Source: Syntrophomonadaceae bacterium
GTDB taxonomy: Bacteria > Bacillota_D > Dethiobacteria > DTU022 > UBA8154
DNA length: 5,138 bases
NCBI GenBank assembly: GCA_007120815.1
Contig: SKMY01000150.1
Location: 1 to 5,138, forward strand
Direction: 5' to 3'
In this document: in pieces, positions 1 through 5,138 of the stretch
Layout of the letters: every line of letters begins with the position of its first letter
Position numbering within the stretch: the first letter of the stretch is position 1
Translations under genes and position numbers: made by a program
The notes under the pieces: model-generated
What the model was told of the DNA's origin: nothing
What the model saw: only the letters and a program-made list of their open reading frames with translations
The model's database searches: none

Positions 1-53
1 AGGGTGAGTGATATAGTATACAGAAATTATCAGAATATTTAAGCATATTTGTT

Positions 54-66
54 AGAAAGGGTGATC
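54..66 (+). promoter_or_regulatory. Shine-Dalgarno site that sets the start of the small membrane protein
   Basis: The segment AGAAAGGGTGATC equals the complement of the 16S rRNA 3' end (AGAAAGGAGGTGATC) with two bases missing in the middle. It sits directly before the TTG at 70, with the AAGG core about 9 nt upstream. This favours TTG 70 over the in-frame TTG at 49, which has no such site, and over GTG 61, which lies inside the site itself. Confidence 0.6.
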
Positions 67-69
67 ACC

Positions 70-306
70 TTGGGCGCTGGCGTTTTCGTGCTGGTTGGGA
101 TCGTGTTATGCATTTCCTTGATAGCCCGGTTAATCATATCTTATTTTTTTACCCAACAGGTCTTTGATAACAATTCCACCATGCCGCTGGTCCCCGGGTT
201 TGAGCCCAATAACACTAAGGACAGCGGAGAAAATCAACCTCCGACGCGCAGCGATAAAAACTCCAAGCCGGGTAACGGCAGCACGCAAAAAAATAACACC
301 ACCTAA
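70..306 (+). CDS. Small single-pass membrane protein, function unknown
   Basis: I do not recognise this protein. From the TTG start it is 78 residues. Residues about 3-27 form one hydrophobic segment (GAGVFVLVGIVLCISLIARL followed by IISYFF) that can span the membrane, with a single arginine inside it. The rest, from about residue 30, is hydrophilic and probably disordered, rich in Asn, Ser, Pro, Gly and Lys (for example NNTKDSGENQPP and NGSTQKNNTT). There is no cysteine motif or enzymatic signature, and no signal peptidase site is obvious, so it is probably a membrane-anchored tail protein rather than a secreted one. The strong ribosome binding site and the terminator 86 nt after its stop support a real gene. 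The start is uncertain: an upstream in-frame TTG at 49 would add seven residues. Its promoter is not identifiable and may lie left of the window. Confidence 0.6.
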   Translation: MGAGVFVLVGIVLCISLIARLIISYFFTQQVFDNNSTMPLVPGFEPNNTKDSGENQPPTRSDKNSKPGNGSTQKNNTT

Positions 307-391
307 CCGCACAGCCCTTTAGGGCTCCAACGATGTTTCGACAAGAAGTCATAGTTAACCGTTTTTCGGGCAAACTAGAAAAGCTTGCTTT

Positions 392-417
392 CCCCACTTC
401 CTGGAGTGGGGCTTTTT
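392..417 (+). terminator. Rho-independent terminator after the small membrane protein gene
   Basis: A perfect 7-bp GC-rich stem, CCCCACT (392-398) with AGTGGGG (405-411), closes a 6-nt loop and is followed by CTTTTT (412-417). It is oriented to end + strand transcription arriving from the left. The opposite strand has no T tract next to the stem, so it should act one way only. A smaller hairpin, AGCCC-TTTA-GGGCT (313-326), lies just after the stop codon at 304-306 but has no T run. Confidence 0.85.
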
Positions 418-460
418 ATAAGGAATGTGCAGGTTTTTCCAGGACTGCGGAGAATGTATG

Positions 461-496
461 ATACAAGACCCCTTATACAAGAATCCTTTATACACG
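461..496 (+). repeat. Short direct repeats (ATACAAGA units) in the pgcA leader
   Basis: ATACAAGA occurs at 461-468 and again at 475-482, and a shortened copy, ATACACG, is at 490-496. The spacings are 14 and 15 nt, and the stretch after each of the first two copies ends in CCTT or CCTTT. They lie in the non-coding gap between the terminator at 392-417 and pgcA. They could be binding sites for a regulator or the trace of a local duplication; nothing in the sequence decides between these. Confidence 0.5.
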
Positions 497-516
497 TATT
501 AAAAAAACCAGGCAAG

Positions 517-541
517 GGCCAAACTGGTACGGCCAATCTGG
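517..541 (+). repeat. 11-bp direct repeat (GGCCAAaCTGG / GGCCAAtCTGG) before pgcA
   Basis: GGCCAAACTGG (517-527) and GGCCAATCTGG (531-541) match at 10 of 11 positions and are separated by TAC, giving a 14-nt period. The repeat ends about 48 nt before the pgcA start codon and directly precedes an AT-rich patch (TATAAAT at 544-550). Its position would suit an operator or a leader RNA element. That role is inferred from location only. Confidence 0.5.
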
Positions 542-569
542 AATATAAATAAAGAATTCTAAATGATTC

Positions 570-579
570 AAGGAGGAGG
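570..579 (+). promoter_or_regulatory. Ribosome binding site of pgcA
   Basis: AAGGAGGAGG contains two overlapping GGAGG cores. The second (575-579) ends 10 nt before the ATG at 590. The site lies inside the longer open frame that begins with ATG 563, so that upstream ATG cannot use it. This decides in favour of ATG 590. Confidence 0.8.
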
Positions 580-589
580 CCAATCGCCT

Positions 590-2344
590 ATGAATAAGGA
601 TGAACGGTCCAACAAGCAAAACCGACCCTGGCAGCAGGCATACGAATCATGGTTGTTAAGCCCTGAAGTAGATGAAGAAACAAAAATTGAACTTAAGTCC
701 CTCCAGGGCAATGAAGCCGAAATACGCAGTCGTTTCGACGGCGACCTGGACTTTGGAACCGGGGGAATGCGGGGGATTATCGGTGCCGGGACCCGCCGTA
801 TAAACCGTTACGTGGTTCGGAAAGCAACCCAGGGATTTGCCAACTACCTGCTAAAGGAATATAAGGACATCGACGGAAAGAAAGCGGCCATCGCCTACGA
901 TTCCCGCCGCTATTCCCGGGAGTTCGCCGAAGATGCCGCATTGGTCCTGGCCGCCAACGGCATTAAAGCCCTGCTGTTTGATGACATGCGGCCCCTGCCG
1001 GAGCTTTCTTTTGCGGTGAGAGAAACAGGAAGCCTGGCTGGAATCGTCATTACTGCCAGCCATAATCCTCCCCAATACAACGGCTACAAGATTTATGGGA
1101 AAGACGGGGGGCAAGCTGTTCCGGAAATGGCCAACCCGGTGATAGAAGAAATTAGGAAGCTAAACATTTTCCGAGATGTTCAAAGCATACCACGGGAAGA
1201 CGCTCTGAGCCAGGGGCTGCTTCAATATCTTGGGGAAGAAATGGATCAACGATACCTGGAAAAGATTAAATCCCTTGCGTTCATGTCCGGCGATGCAGCG
1301 ATTCGAGTTGTTTATTCCGCCCTTCACGGGACCGGTATCCGTTTAATTCCCCGGGCCCTGAATGAACTGGGTTACACCTCGATTTTTGTCCAGGAAGACC
1401 AGGCTGCAGCCGACCCTGACTTTTCCACGGTCAAGGTGCCCAACCCCGAAGACCCGGCAGCTTTTGCCCTTTCGTTAAAACTGGCCGAGGAAAAAGATGC
1501 CGACCTGATCCTGGCTACAGATCCTGATGCTGACCGGGTGGGCTGCGCCGTCAAAAGCAGCCCGGGGCAGTACACCCTTTTAAACGGCAACCAGGCAGGC
1601 GCTTTAATGGTGCATTACCTGCTGTCCCGCTTGAAGGAAAAAGGCAGACTGCCTGCAAACGGGGTGATTATTAAAACAGTGGTTACCGGTAACCTGGGGA
1701 AAAAAATTGCGGAGTCCTTTGGTGTCAACACCCTGGAAACCCTGACCGGCTTTAAATATATCGGTGAAAAAATTAAAGAGTTTGAGAAAAGCGGAACACA
1801 TCAATTTCTCTTTGGCTACGAAGAAAGTTATGGATACCTGGCCGGCACCTTCTCCCGTGACAAGGATGCCGTTCTGGCGTCCATTTTGCTGGTTGAAATG
1901 GCAGCATATTATAAGCAGGCAGGGAAAACGTTGCTTCAGGTCCTGGATGAACTGCTGGAGGAACACGGCTACTTCCTGGAAGAGCTGGAGTCCATCGAAA
2001 TGGAAAACATGTCCCTGGCCGCCGAAATCCTGGAGGAAATAAAAAGTCATGGCTTTACTGAAGTAGCAGGGAGCCGTGTTGTTGAAATACGCGATTATTC
2101 CAGCTGCCAGGCCGTCAGTTTATTAACACAGGAAAGGCGGAGAATGGACCTTCCTCAATCCGACGTGCTCTATTATCTCATGGAGGATGAATCCTGGTTT
2201 TGCGTGCGGCCTTCGGGGACCGAACCTAAAATTAAGTTCTATTTTGCGATAACTGCAGAAAACCGGGATCTGGCCAGGCAAAAAATGAAGGCCGTAAAAA
2301 AAACCGTTCTTGAACGCTTTCAACAACCCGGCATCAGAATTTAG
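590..2344 (+). CDS. pgcA: Phosphoglucomutase / phosphomannomutase (alpha-D-phosphohexomutase family)
   Basis: This cytoplasmic enzyme interconverts hexose 1-phosphates and 6-phosphates (glucose and possibly mannose), linking glycolytic intermediates to nucleotide-sugar, cell-wall and glycogen precursors. The protein is 584 residues, close to Bacillus subtilis PgcA. Family motifs appear in order: FGTGGMRG at 55-62; the phosphoserine loop ITASHNP with catalytic Ser157; the Mg2+ loop DPDADR at 311-316; the sugar-recognition loop GYEESYG at 409-415; and the phosphate-binding loop RPSGTEPK at 540-547. All four domains are complete and every key residue is present. The start is ATG 590, set by the AAGGAGGAGG site; the frame is open back to ATG 563 but that start has no ribosome binding site. 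It appears to be its own transcription unit, with a terminator upstream and the next gene under a separate promoter. Substrate preference between glucose and mannose cannot be read from the sequence, so the symbol follows the Bacillus homologue. Confidence 0.93.
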   Translation: MNKDERSNKQNRPWQQAYESWLLSPEVDEETKIELKSLQGNEAEIRSRFDGDLDFGTGGMRGIIGAGTRRINRYVVRKATQGFANYLLKEYKDIDGKKAAIAYDSRRYSREFAEDAALVLAANGIKALLFDDMRPLPELSFAVRETGSLAGIVITASHNPPQYNGYKIYGKDGGQAVPEMANPVIEEIRKLNIFRDVQSIPREDALSQGLLQYLGEEMDQRYLEKIKSLAFMSGDAAIRVVYSALHGTGIRLIPRALNELGYTSIFVQEDQAAADPDFSTVKVPNPEDPAAFALSLKLAEEKDADLILATDPDADRVGCAVKSSPGQYTLLNGNQAGALMVHYLLSRLKEKGRLPANGVIIKTVVTGNLGKKIAESFGVNTLETLTGFKYIGEKIKEFEKSGTHQFLFGYEESYGYLAGTFSRDKDAVLASILLVEMAAYYKQAGKTLLQVLDELLEEHGYFLEELESIEMENMSLAAEILEEIKSHGFTEVAGSRVVEIRDYSSCQAVSLLTQERRRMDLPQSDVLYYLMEDESWFCVRPSGTEPKIKFYFAITAENRDLARQKMKAVKKTVLERFQQPGIRI

Positions 2345-2377
2345 ATTTCTGCCGCCCGAGGACTTTTGAGGAAGCCC

Positions 2378-2431
2378 TGGCGTTTTCCGTGAAGATCAAC
2401 CGGAGCCGATACCGGGAAAGCGGAAACGCCA
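2378..2431. repeat. Long imperfect inverted repeat between pgcA and the NifU-like gene
   Basis: TGGCGTTTTCCG (2378-2389) pairs with CGGAAACGCCA (2421-2431) over 11 bp with one bulged T. The 31-nt loop contains a smaller CCGG/CCGG pairing (2400-2403 with 2412-2415). It starts 34 nt after the pgcA stop. Only three T's follow (2432-2434), so it is a weak candidate for a Rho-independent terminator. It may instead protect the 3' end of the pgcA mRNA or be another structured element. Confidence 0.5.
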
Positions 2432-2447
2432 TTTCAACTAAATTTGT

Positions 2448-2476
2448 TTGGATTATTAACTAGTTTATGGTATAAT
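2448..2476 (+). promoter_or_regulatory. Vegetative (SigA-type) promoter of the NifU-like gene
   Basis: A perfect extended -10, TGGTATAAT (2468-2476), lies 17 nt downstream of a partial -35, TTGGAT (2448-2453). Transcription should begin near 2483, giving a leader of about 30 nt before the ATG at 2512. An 8-bp palindrome, AACTAGTT (2458-2465), sits in the spacer. This is the clearest promoter in the window. Confidence 0.75.
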
Positions 2477-2511
2477 ATGAAAACGATTCAACACAAAGGA
2501 GGGATTGGCCC

Positions 2512-2739
2512 ATGAAAGAGCAAGTGCAAACAGCCCTGGAAAAAATTCGCCCTGCCCTTCAAGCCGATGGGGGCGATGTCGTTCTTCTCGGTGTAGAAGA
2601 TGATGGAACAGTCAAGGTCAAACTTACGGGTGCCTGTGGAGGCTGCCCCATGGCTACCGTGACTTTAAAGCAGGGTATAGAGCGACTACTGAAAAAAGAG
2701 GTGCCCGGCGTTAAAGAGGTTGTGCAAGATCAATCATAA
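2512..2739 (+). CDS. NifU C-terminal domain (Nfu-type) iron-sulfur scaffold/carrier protein
   Basis: This is a stand-alone NifU C-terminal domain of 75 residues, the size of the small NifU-like proteins common in Bacillota. Members of the family bind a [4Fe-4S] cluster between two subunits and pass it to client apoproteins in the cytoplasm. The diagnostic signature is present: the N-terminal stretch [17 protein letters not shown] (residues 12-28) and the CxxC cluster ligands in GACGGCPMA (Cys42 and Cys45). The start is ATG 2512, with AAAGGAGGG (2495-2503) at ideal spacing and a strong promoter just upstream. A terminator 22 nt after the stop suggests a mostly single-gene transcript. It lies next to thiI and a cysteine desulfurase, which fits a role in sulfur and Fe-S metabolism. 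The family is certain; its specific clients are not known. The symbol is left blank because naming in this family is inconsistent. Confidence 0.92.
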   Translation: MKEQVQTALEKIRPALQADGGDVVLLGVEDDGTVKVKLTGACGGCPMATVTLKQGIERLLKKEVPGVKEVVQDQS

Positions 2740-2761
2740 ACCTGATTAAAAGCGTGCAATG

Positions 2762-2796
2762 AAAAACCGGCGGCCACTGGAGCTGCCGGTTTTTTT
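2762..2796 (+). terminator. Rho-independent terminator between the NifU-like gene and thiI
   Basis: An 8-bp stem, CCGGCGGC (2767-2774) with GCTGCCGG (2782-2789) including one G-U pair, closes a 7-nt loop. Five A's precede it and seven T's follow (2790-2796), so the stem can be extended by A-T pairs. The flanking A and T runs could make it work on both strands. It ends about 20 nt before the thiI ribosome binding site, leaving no room for a conventional promoter between them. Confidence 0.9.
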
Positions 2797-2828
2797 AGAG
2801 CAAGCTAACAGCCGTCCAGGAGGGTATG

Positions 2829-4013
2829 ATGAAATCACTTATCTTCATTCGTTATGGAGAAATTGCATTAAAAGGGAAAAATCGCCCTTTCTTTGAAAGG
2901 CAACTAAAAAAGAATATTAAGCAGGCATTAAAAGGATTGGAGCCTTTTACCATCCATTTTAACCGGGGTAGATACTCTGTAGAGATACAAGACGAACATG
3001 TAATGACCGCGATTAAAAGGCTTCAGAAGATCTTTGGCATTGTATCTGTCAGCCCGGCTTACCGTGCTCCGCTGGATATGGAGGTGATTTGCCGGCAGGC
3101 TTTAAGGCTTCTTGAGGAAAACTACCGGGAAGGCCTGTCCTTCAAAGCCCAGGCCCGGCGCTCCAATAAGCAATTTAGCCTGACATCCCCCCAGATTAAT
3201 CAGGCATTGGGCGCATACCTGCTGGACAGTGGGCTGGACATTCACGTGAATGTCCACAATCCCGATTTGACCATCTACGTGGAAGTTCGGAATGAAGGGG
3301 CCTACCTGTATACCCACCTGTTTCCAGGTCCCGGGGGGATGCCCTCAGGGGTTGCCGGACGCGGTCTTTTACTGCTATCAGGTGGAATAGACAGCCCCGT
3401 TGCCGGTTGGATGGCCTTAAAACGCGGGATCGAACTGGAAGCCATCCATTTCCACAGCCCTCCGTTCACGGGGAAAAGCGCCGTAAACAAAGTCCTGGAT
3501 GTGTGCCGTAATCTGGCGTTGTACGGTGGTAAAATAACACTGCACCTTGCTCCTTTTACCGCCATTCAAAAGGCGATTCGCAGCCAGTGCCCTGAGGAAA
3601 TGATCATTACACTCATGCGCCGCTCCATGTTCCGGGTTGCAGAAAAGCTGTCCGAAGAACGGCACATCCTGGCACTTTTTACAGGGGAAAGCCTGGGTCA
3701 AGTGGCCAGCCAAACCCTGGAGAATATAGTAGCCATTGAACGTGTTATTAGCATGCCGGTCCTGCGCCCCCTGGTGGGGCTGGACAAAGAGGAAATCATA
3801 ACCCTGGCACAAAAAATAGACACGTACGATATTTCTATACGCCCCTTTGACGACTGCTGTACCCTCTTTGTGCCCCGCCATCCGGTGACCCGACCGCACA
3901 TCGAGGACCTGGAGCGGGAAGAGCTGCAGCTTGATTTGGAACACCTGGTAACCGAATGCGTCAATCAGATAGAGACCCAAGTGATTATGCCAAGGCAGGT
4001 ACAGAACACATGA
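2829..4013 (+). CDS. thiI: tRNA 4-thiouridine synthetase ThiI (tRNA sulfurtransferase), without rhodanese domain
   Basis: ThiI activates U8 of tRNA with ATP and replaces the oxygen with sulfur from a persulfide, giving 4-thiouridine; in some bacteria it also serves thiamine thiazole synthesis. From ATG 2829 the protein is 394 residues. Domains in order are an N-terminal ferredoxin-like region (about 1-60, with IRYGEIALKGKNR), a THUMP RNA-binding domain (about 61-165), and a PP-loop ATP pyrophosphatase domain (about 177-394) with SGGIDSP at 184-190 and TGESLGQVASQ at 285-295. DDCCTLF carries Cys343 and Cys344, in the region of the acceptor cysteine of the family. There is no C-terminal rhodanese domain, as in Bacillus subtilis ThiI, so a desulfurase should supply sulfur directly. 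AGGAGGG (2818-2824) is 2 nt from ATG 2826 but 5 nt from ATG 2829, so the second ATG is preferred. Its stop overlaps the next start (ATGA), which implies coupled translation with the cysteine desulfurase. Confidence 0.93.
   Translation: MKSLIFIRYGEIALKGKNRPFFERQLKKNIKQALKGLEPFTIHFNRGRYSVEIQDEHVMTAIKRLQKIFGIVSVSPAYRAPLDMEVICRQALRLLEENYREGLSFKAQARRSNKQFSLTSPQINQALGAYLLDSGLDIHVNVHNPDLTIYVEVRNEGAYLYTHLFPGPGGMPSGVAGRGLLLLSGGIDSPVAGWMALKRGIELEAIHFHSPPFTGKSAVNKVLDVCRNLALYGGKITLHLAPFTAIQKAIRSQCPEEMIITLMRRSMFRVAEKLSEERHILALFTGESLGQVASQTLENIVAIERVISMPVLRPLVGLDKEEIITLAQKIDTYDISIRPFDDCCTLFVPRHPVTRPHIEDLEREELQLDLEHLVTECVNQIETQVIMPRQVQNT
3235..3256. repeat. Perfect 22-bp palindrome inside thiI
   Basis: Positions 3235-3245 (TGGACATTCAC) are followed directly by their exact reverse complement (GTGAATGTCCA), with no spacer and no mismatch; the match ends at C3234/C3257. 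It encodes part of the stretch LDIHVNVHN at the end of the THUMP domain. As RNA it could form a 9-bp stem with a 4-nt loop; as DNA it has the symmetry of a dimeric protein site. It may be coincidence created by the codons. Confidence 0.85.
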
Positions 4014-5095
4014 CCATGGTTCACGAAGCATACCTGGACAACAGCTCGACAACCCGTGTTTACCTGGAAGTTATTGAAGAGATGAAACGGGTCATGGATC
4101 AAGAATACGGCAATCCATCGTCTCTCCACCAGCGGGGAACCTCGGCTGAGCGATTATTTTCCGCAGCTCGGGAGGAGTTAGCCGAGCTTTTGGGGGTAAA
4201 GGCAAAAAACCTGATATTTACCTCTAGCGGCACAGAATCCAACAACCTGGGTGTGCTGGGTATTGCCCGACGCAACCGCCGTCGCGGCGACCACCTGGTT
4301 ACTACCGCCATTGAACACCCTTCGGTGCTGGCCCCTTTCAAGCAGCTGGAAACGGAAGGCTTTAATGTCACGTACATCAAACCCAATTCCCTTGGGATTG
4401 TTGACCCGGATGTCGTGGAGCAAGCTTTGACACCACAAACCATGTTGGTTAGCATCATGCATGTAAACAACGAAACCGGGGCCGTTATGCCCATCGACCG
4501 GCTGGCCCGGGTTATAAAAGCGCAGAACCCAAAAACAATTTTTCACGTGGATGCGGTACAGTCCTTTGCCAAGATACCCCTGGCACCCGCAAAACAAGAC
4601 ATTGATGCGTTGAGTTTAAGCGCCCATAAATTTCACGGGCCCAAAGGGGTCGGTGCCCTCTATCTGCGGGAAGGGATCCTGGTAGAACCGCTCTTTGGCG
4701 GAGGAGGCCAGCAGGAAGAAATACGCCCGGGAACGGAAAACACACCCGGTATTGCAGGAATGGTTCTGGCAGCCCGACTCAGCATGGCACAATTAAAAGC
4801 CCGGCGAAACCTACTGGAAAGCTACCGGGAAAAAATGATCGCTTTGGTCAAATCGGCACATCCGGCAGCACGAATCAACGGCCCCGAAAATGAACAAGCA
4901 GCCCCGCATATCCTGAACATATCCTTCCCAGGCATCAAAGGAGAAATCTTGCTCCACGCTCTGGAAGCACACAATATTTATGTTTCTACCGGTTCGGCCT
5001 GCCACGCTCGAAAGAAAGAAGCAAGTCATGTCTTACAAGCCATGGGATTGAGCCCGGAAACCATAGAAAGCGCCGTGCGTATCAGCTTTTCATAA
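4010..5095 (+). CDS. Cysteine desulfurase, group I (NifS/IscS family); C-terminus interrupted by a stop
   Basis: This cytoplasmic PLP enzyme converts L-cysteine to L-alanine and leaves a persulfide on its own cysteine for transfer to ThiI or Fe-S scaffolds. From ATG 4010 the readable protein is 361 residues. Key sites are the PLP-phosphate loop SSGTESNN (72-79), His103 that stacks on PLP (IEHPSV), the HVNNETG stretch (151-157), Asp181 and Gln184 (HVDAVQS), the PLP Schiff-base lysine Lys207 (SAHKFHGPKG), RPGTEN (239-244), and the persulfide cysteine Cys331 (STGSACHARKK) in a loop of group I length. ATG 4010 overlaps the thiI stop as ATGA, with AAGGCAGGT (3992-4000) upstream; ATG 4016 is the alternative. 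Relatives are usually 20-30 residues longer. The frame ends at TAA 5093-5095, at the start of a 17-A run, and family-like sequence resumes in frame beyond it, so the true gene probably extends past the window. Its place after thiI suggests a dedicated sulfur donor, comparable to Bacillus NifZ. Confidence 0.88.
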   Translation: MTMVHEAYLDNSSTTRVYLEVIEEMKRVMDQEYGNPSSLHQRGTSAERLFSAAREELAELLGVKAKNLIFTSSGTESNNLGVLGIARRNRRRGDHLVTTAIEHPSVLAPFKQLETEGFNVTYIKPNSLGIVDPDVVEQALTPQTMLVSIMHVNNETGAVMPIDRLARVIKAQNPKTIFHVDAVQSFAKIPLAPAKQDIDALSLSAHKFHGPKGVGALYLREGILVEPLFGGGGQQEEIRPGTENTPGIAGMVLAARLSMAQLKARRNLLESYREKMIALVKSAHPAARINGPENEQAAPHILNISFPGIKGEILLHALEAHNIYVSTGSACHARKKEASHVLQAMGLSPETIESAVRISFS

Positions 5096-5110
5096 AAAAA
5101 AAAAAAAAAA
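5094..5110 (+). repeat. 17-A homopolymer at the interrupted end of the cysteine desulfurase gene
   Basis: Seventeen A's follow T5093; the first two complete the TAA stop. With T5093 they occupy exactly six codons of the desulfurase frame (5093-5110), the place where family members carry a short variable segment of about six residues between the (R)xSFS strand and the E(E)(V/I)DY helix. No other homopolymer in the window is close to this length. Confidence 0.85.
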
Positions 5111-5138
5111 GAGGTTCATTACGCCGCAGAAAAAATAA
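5111..5138 (+). pseudogene. In-frame continuation of the cysteine desulfurase C-terminus, cut by the window end
   Basis: Reading on in the same frame as the desulfurase gives EVHYAAEKI (5111-5137). This resembles the C-terminal helix of the NifS/IscS family, for which EIDYTIELI in E. coli IscS is the matching segment from memory. Neither alternative frame gives family-like sequence: one reads RGSLRRRKN and the other RFITPQKK then a stop. The stretch is therefore best read as the remaining coding sequence of the same gene, separated by the stop and A run. Whether the gene is truly broken or only mis-sequenced cannot be decided here. The stretch is only nine codons, so the resemblance is suggestive. 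Confidence 0.55.

Noticed and set aside
1..42. Open frame from the left edge to TAA at 40-42 (RVSDIVYRNYQNI), possibly the end of an upstream gene
   Set aside because: Only 13 codons with no recognisable motif; chance open frames of this length are common, so it cannot be supported as a gene end.
361..417. GGGCAAAC followed by GAAAAG and a terminator, recalling the c-di-GMP-I (GEMM) riboswitch core
   Set aside because: The second conserved block (GACGCAAAGCC) and the paired helices are missing and the spacing is wrong, so the resemblance is limited to a few bases.
434..462. Possible promoter for pgcA: TATGAT (457-462) with TTTTTC (434-439)
   Set aside because: The -10 is reasonable but the -35 matches at only two positions. 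A competing TATAAA at 544-549 has no -35 either. No convincing pgcA promoter could be chosen.
563..589. Upstream ATG start for pgcA giving a 593-residue protein beginning MIQGGG
   Set aside because: The nine extra codons are the ribosome binding site itself translated; the family-like length and the spacing support ATG 590.
1681..1694. 14-bp perfect palindrome GGTTACCGGTAACC inside pgcA
   Set aside because: A palindrome of this length is not surprising by chance in 5 kb, and it lies in well-conserved coding sequence.
2344..2463. Open frame after pgcA reading EEALAFSVKINRSRY and onward to TAG at 2461-2463
   Set aside because: It has no ATG and no ribosome binding site; the only GTG (2389) lacks an SD. 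It overlaps the inverted repeat and is best seen as chance.
3956..4009. Earlier in-frame start (ATG 3956) for the cysteine desulfurase
   Set aside because: It would add 18 residues unlike the family N-terminus (YLDNSSTT should be near the start) and overlap thiI by 58 nt without an SD; ATG 4010 with ATGA coupling fits better.
3417..4052. 211-residue minus-strand open frame antisense to thiI
   Set aside because: It is opposite the conserved PP-loop region of thiI, has no homology-like motifs or ribosome binding site, and is explained as a shadow of the coding strand.

Overview
The window reads as chromosomal DNA of a low-to-mid GC Gram-positive (Bacillota), most likely an anaerobic clostridial/Peptococcaceae-type bacterium. 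The basis is strong AGGAGG-type Shine-Dalgarno sites, one TTG start, an extended -10 promoter, Rho-independent terminators with long T tracts, and proteins that resemble Bacillota family members. The lineage is inferred from family resemblance, not from a search. All genes supported here lie on the + strand, and no mobile element, CRISPR array, tRNA or rRNA was seen.

Layout. Positions 70-306 encode a small single-pass membrane protein of unknown function, followed by a strong terminator at 392-417. A 283-bp gap (307-589) carries that terminator and two sets of short direct repeats with a period near 14 nt. Next comes a complete phosphoglucomutase/phosphomannomutase (pgcA, 590-2344). A 167-bp gap follows, with a long imperfect inverted repeat and then a clear promoter (TTGGAT, 17-nt spacer, TGGTATAAT). 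That promoter drives a 75-residue NifU C-terminal-type iron-sulfur scaffold (2512-2739). A textbook terminator (2762-2796) closes the scaffold gene. Only about 20 nt later lies the ribosome binding site of thiI (2829-4013), which overlaps by 4 nt (ATGA) a group I cysteine desulfurase (4010-5095 as readable).

How the genes work together. The second half is a sulfur-trafficking cluster. The cysteine desulfurase takes sulfur from cysteine as a protein persulfide. ThiI uses it to make 4-thiouridine in tRNA, and in some bacteria also to supply sulfur for the thiamine thiazole. The Nfu-type protein carries or assembles Fe-S clusters. The ThiI here lacks a rhodanese domain, as in Bacillus subtilis, where a dedicated partner desulfurase is encoded beside it. 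pgcA belongs to sugar-phosphate metabolism and looks like an independent unit.

The most notable anomaly is at the right edge. The desulfurase frame stops at a TAA that opens a run of 17 A's. Beyond the run, in the same frame and after exactly six codons, the reading EVHYAAEKI resembles the usual C-terminal helix of this family. The gene therefore probably continues past the window. The stop and A run are either an assembly or base-calling artefact or a real disruptive mutation. I see no convincing undescribed multi-gene system here.
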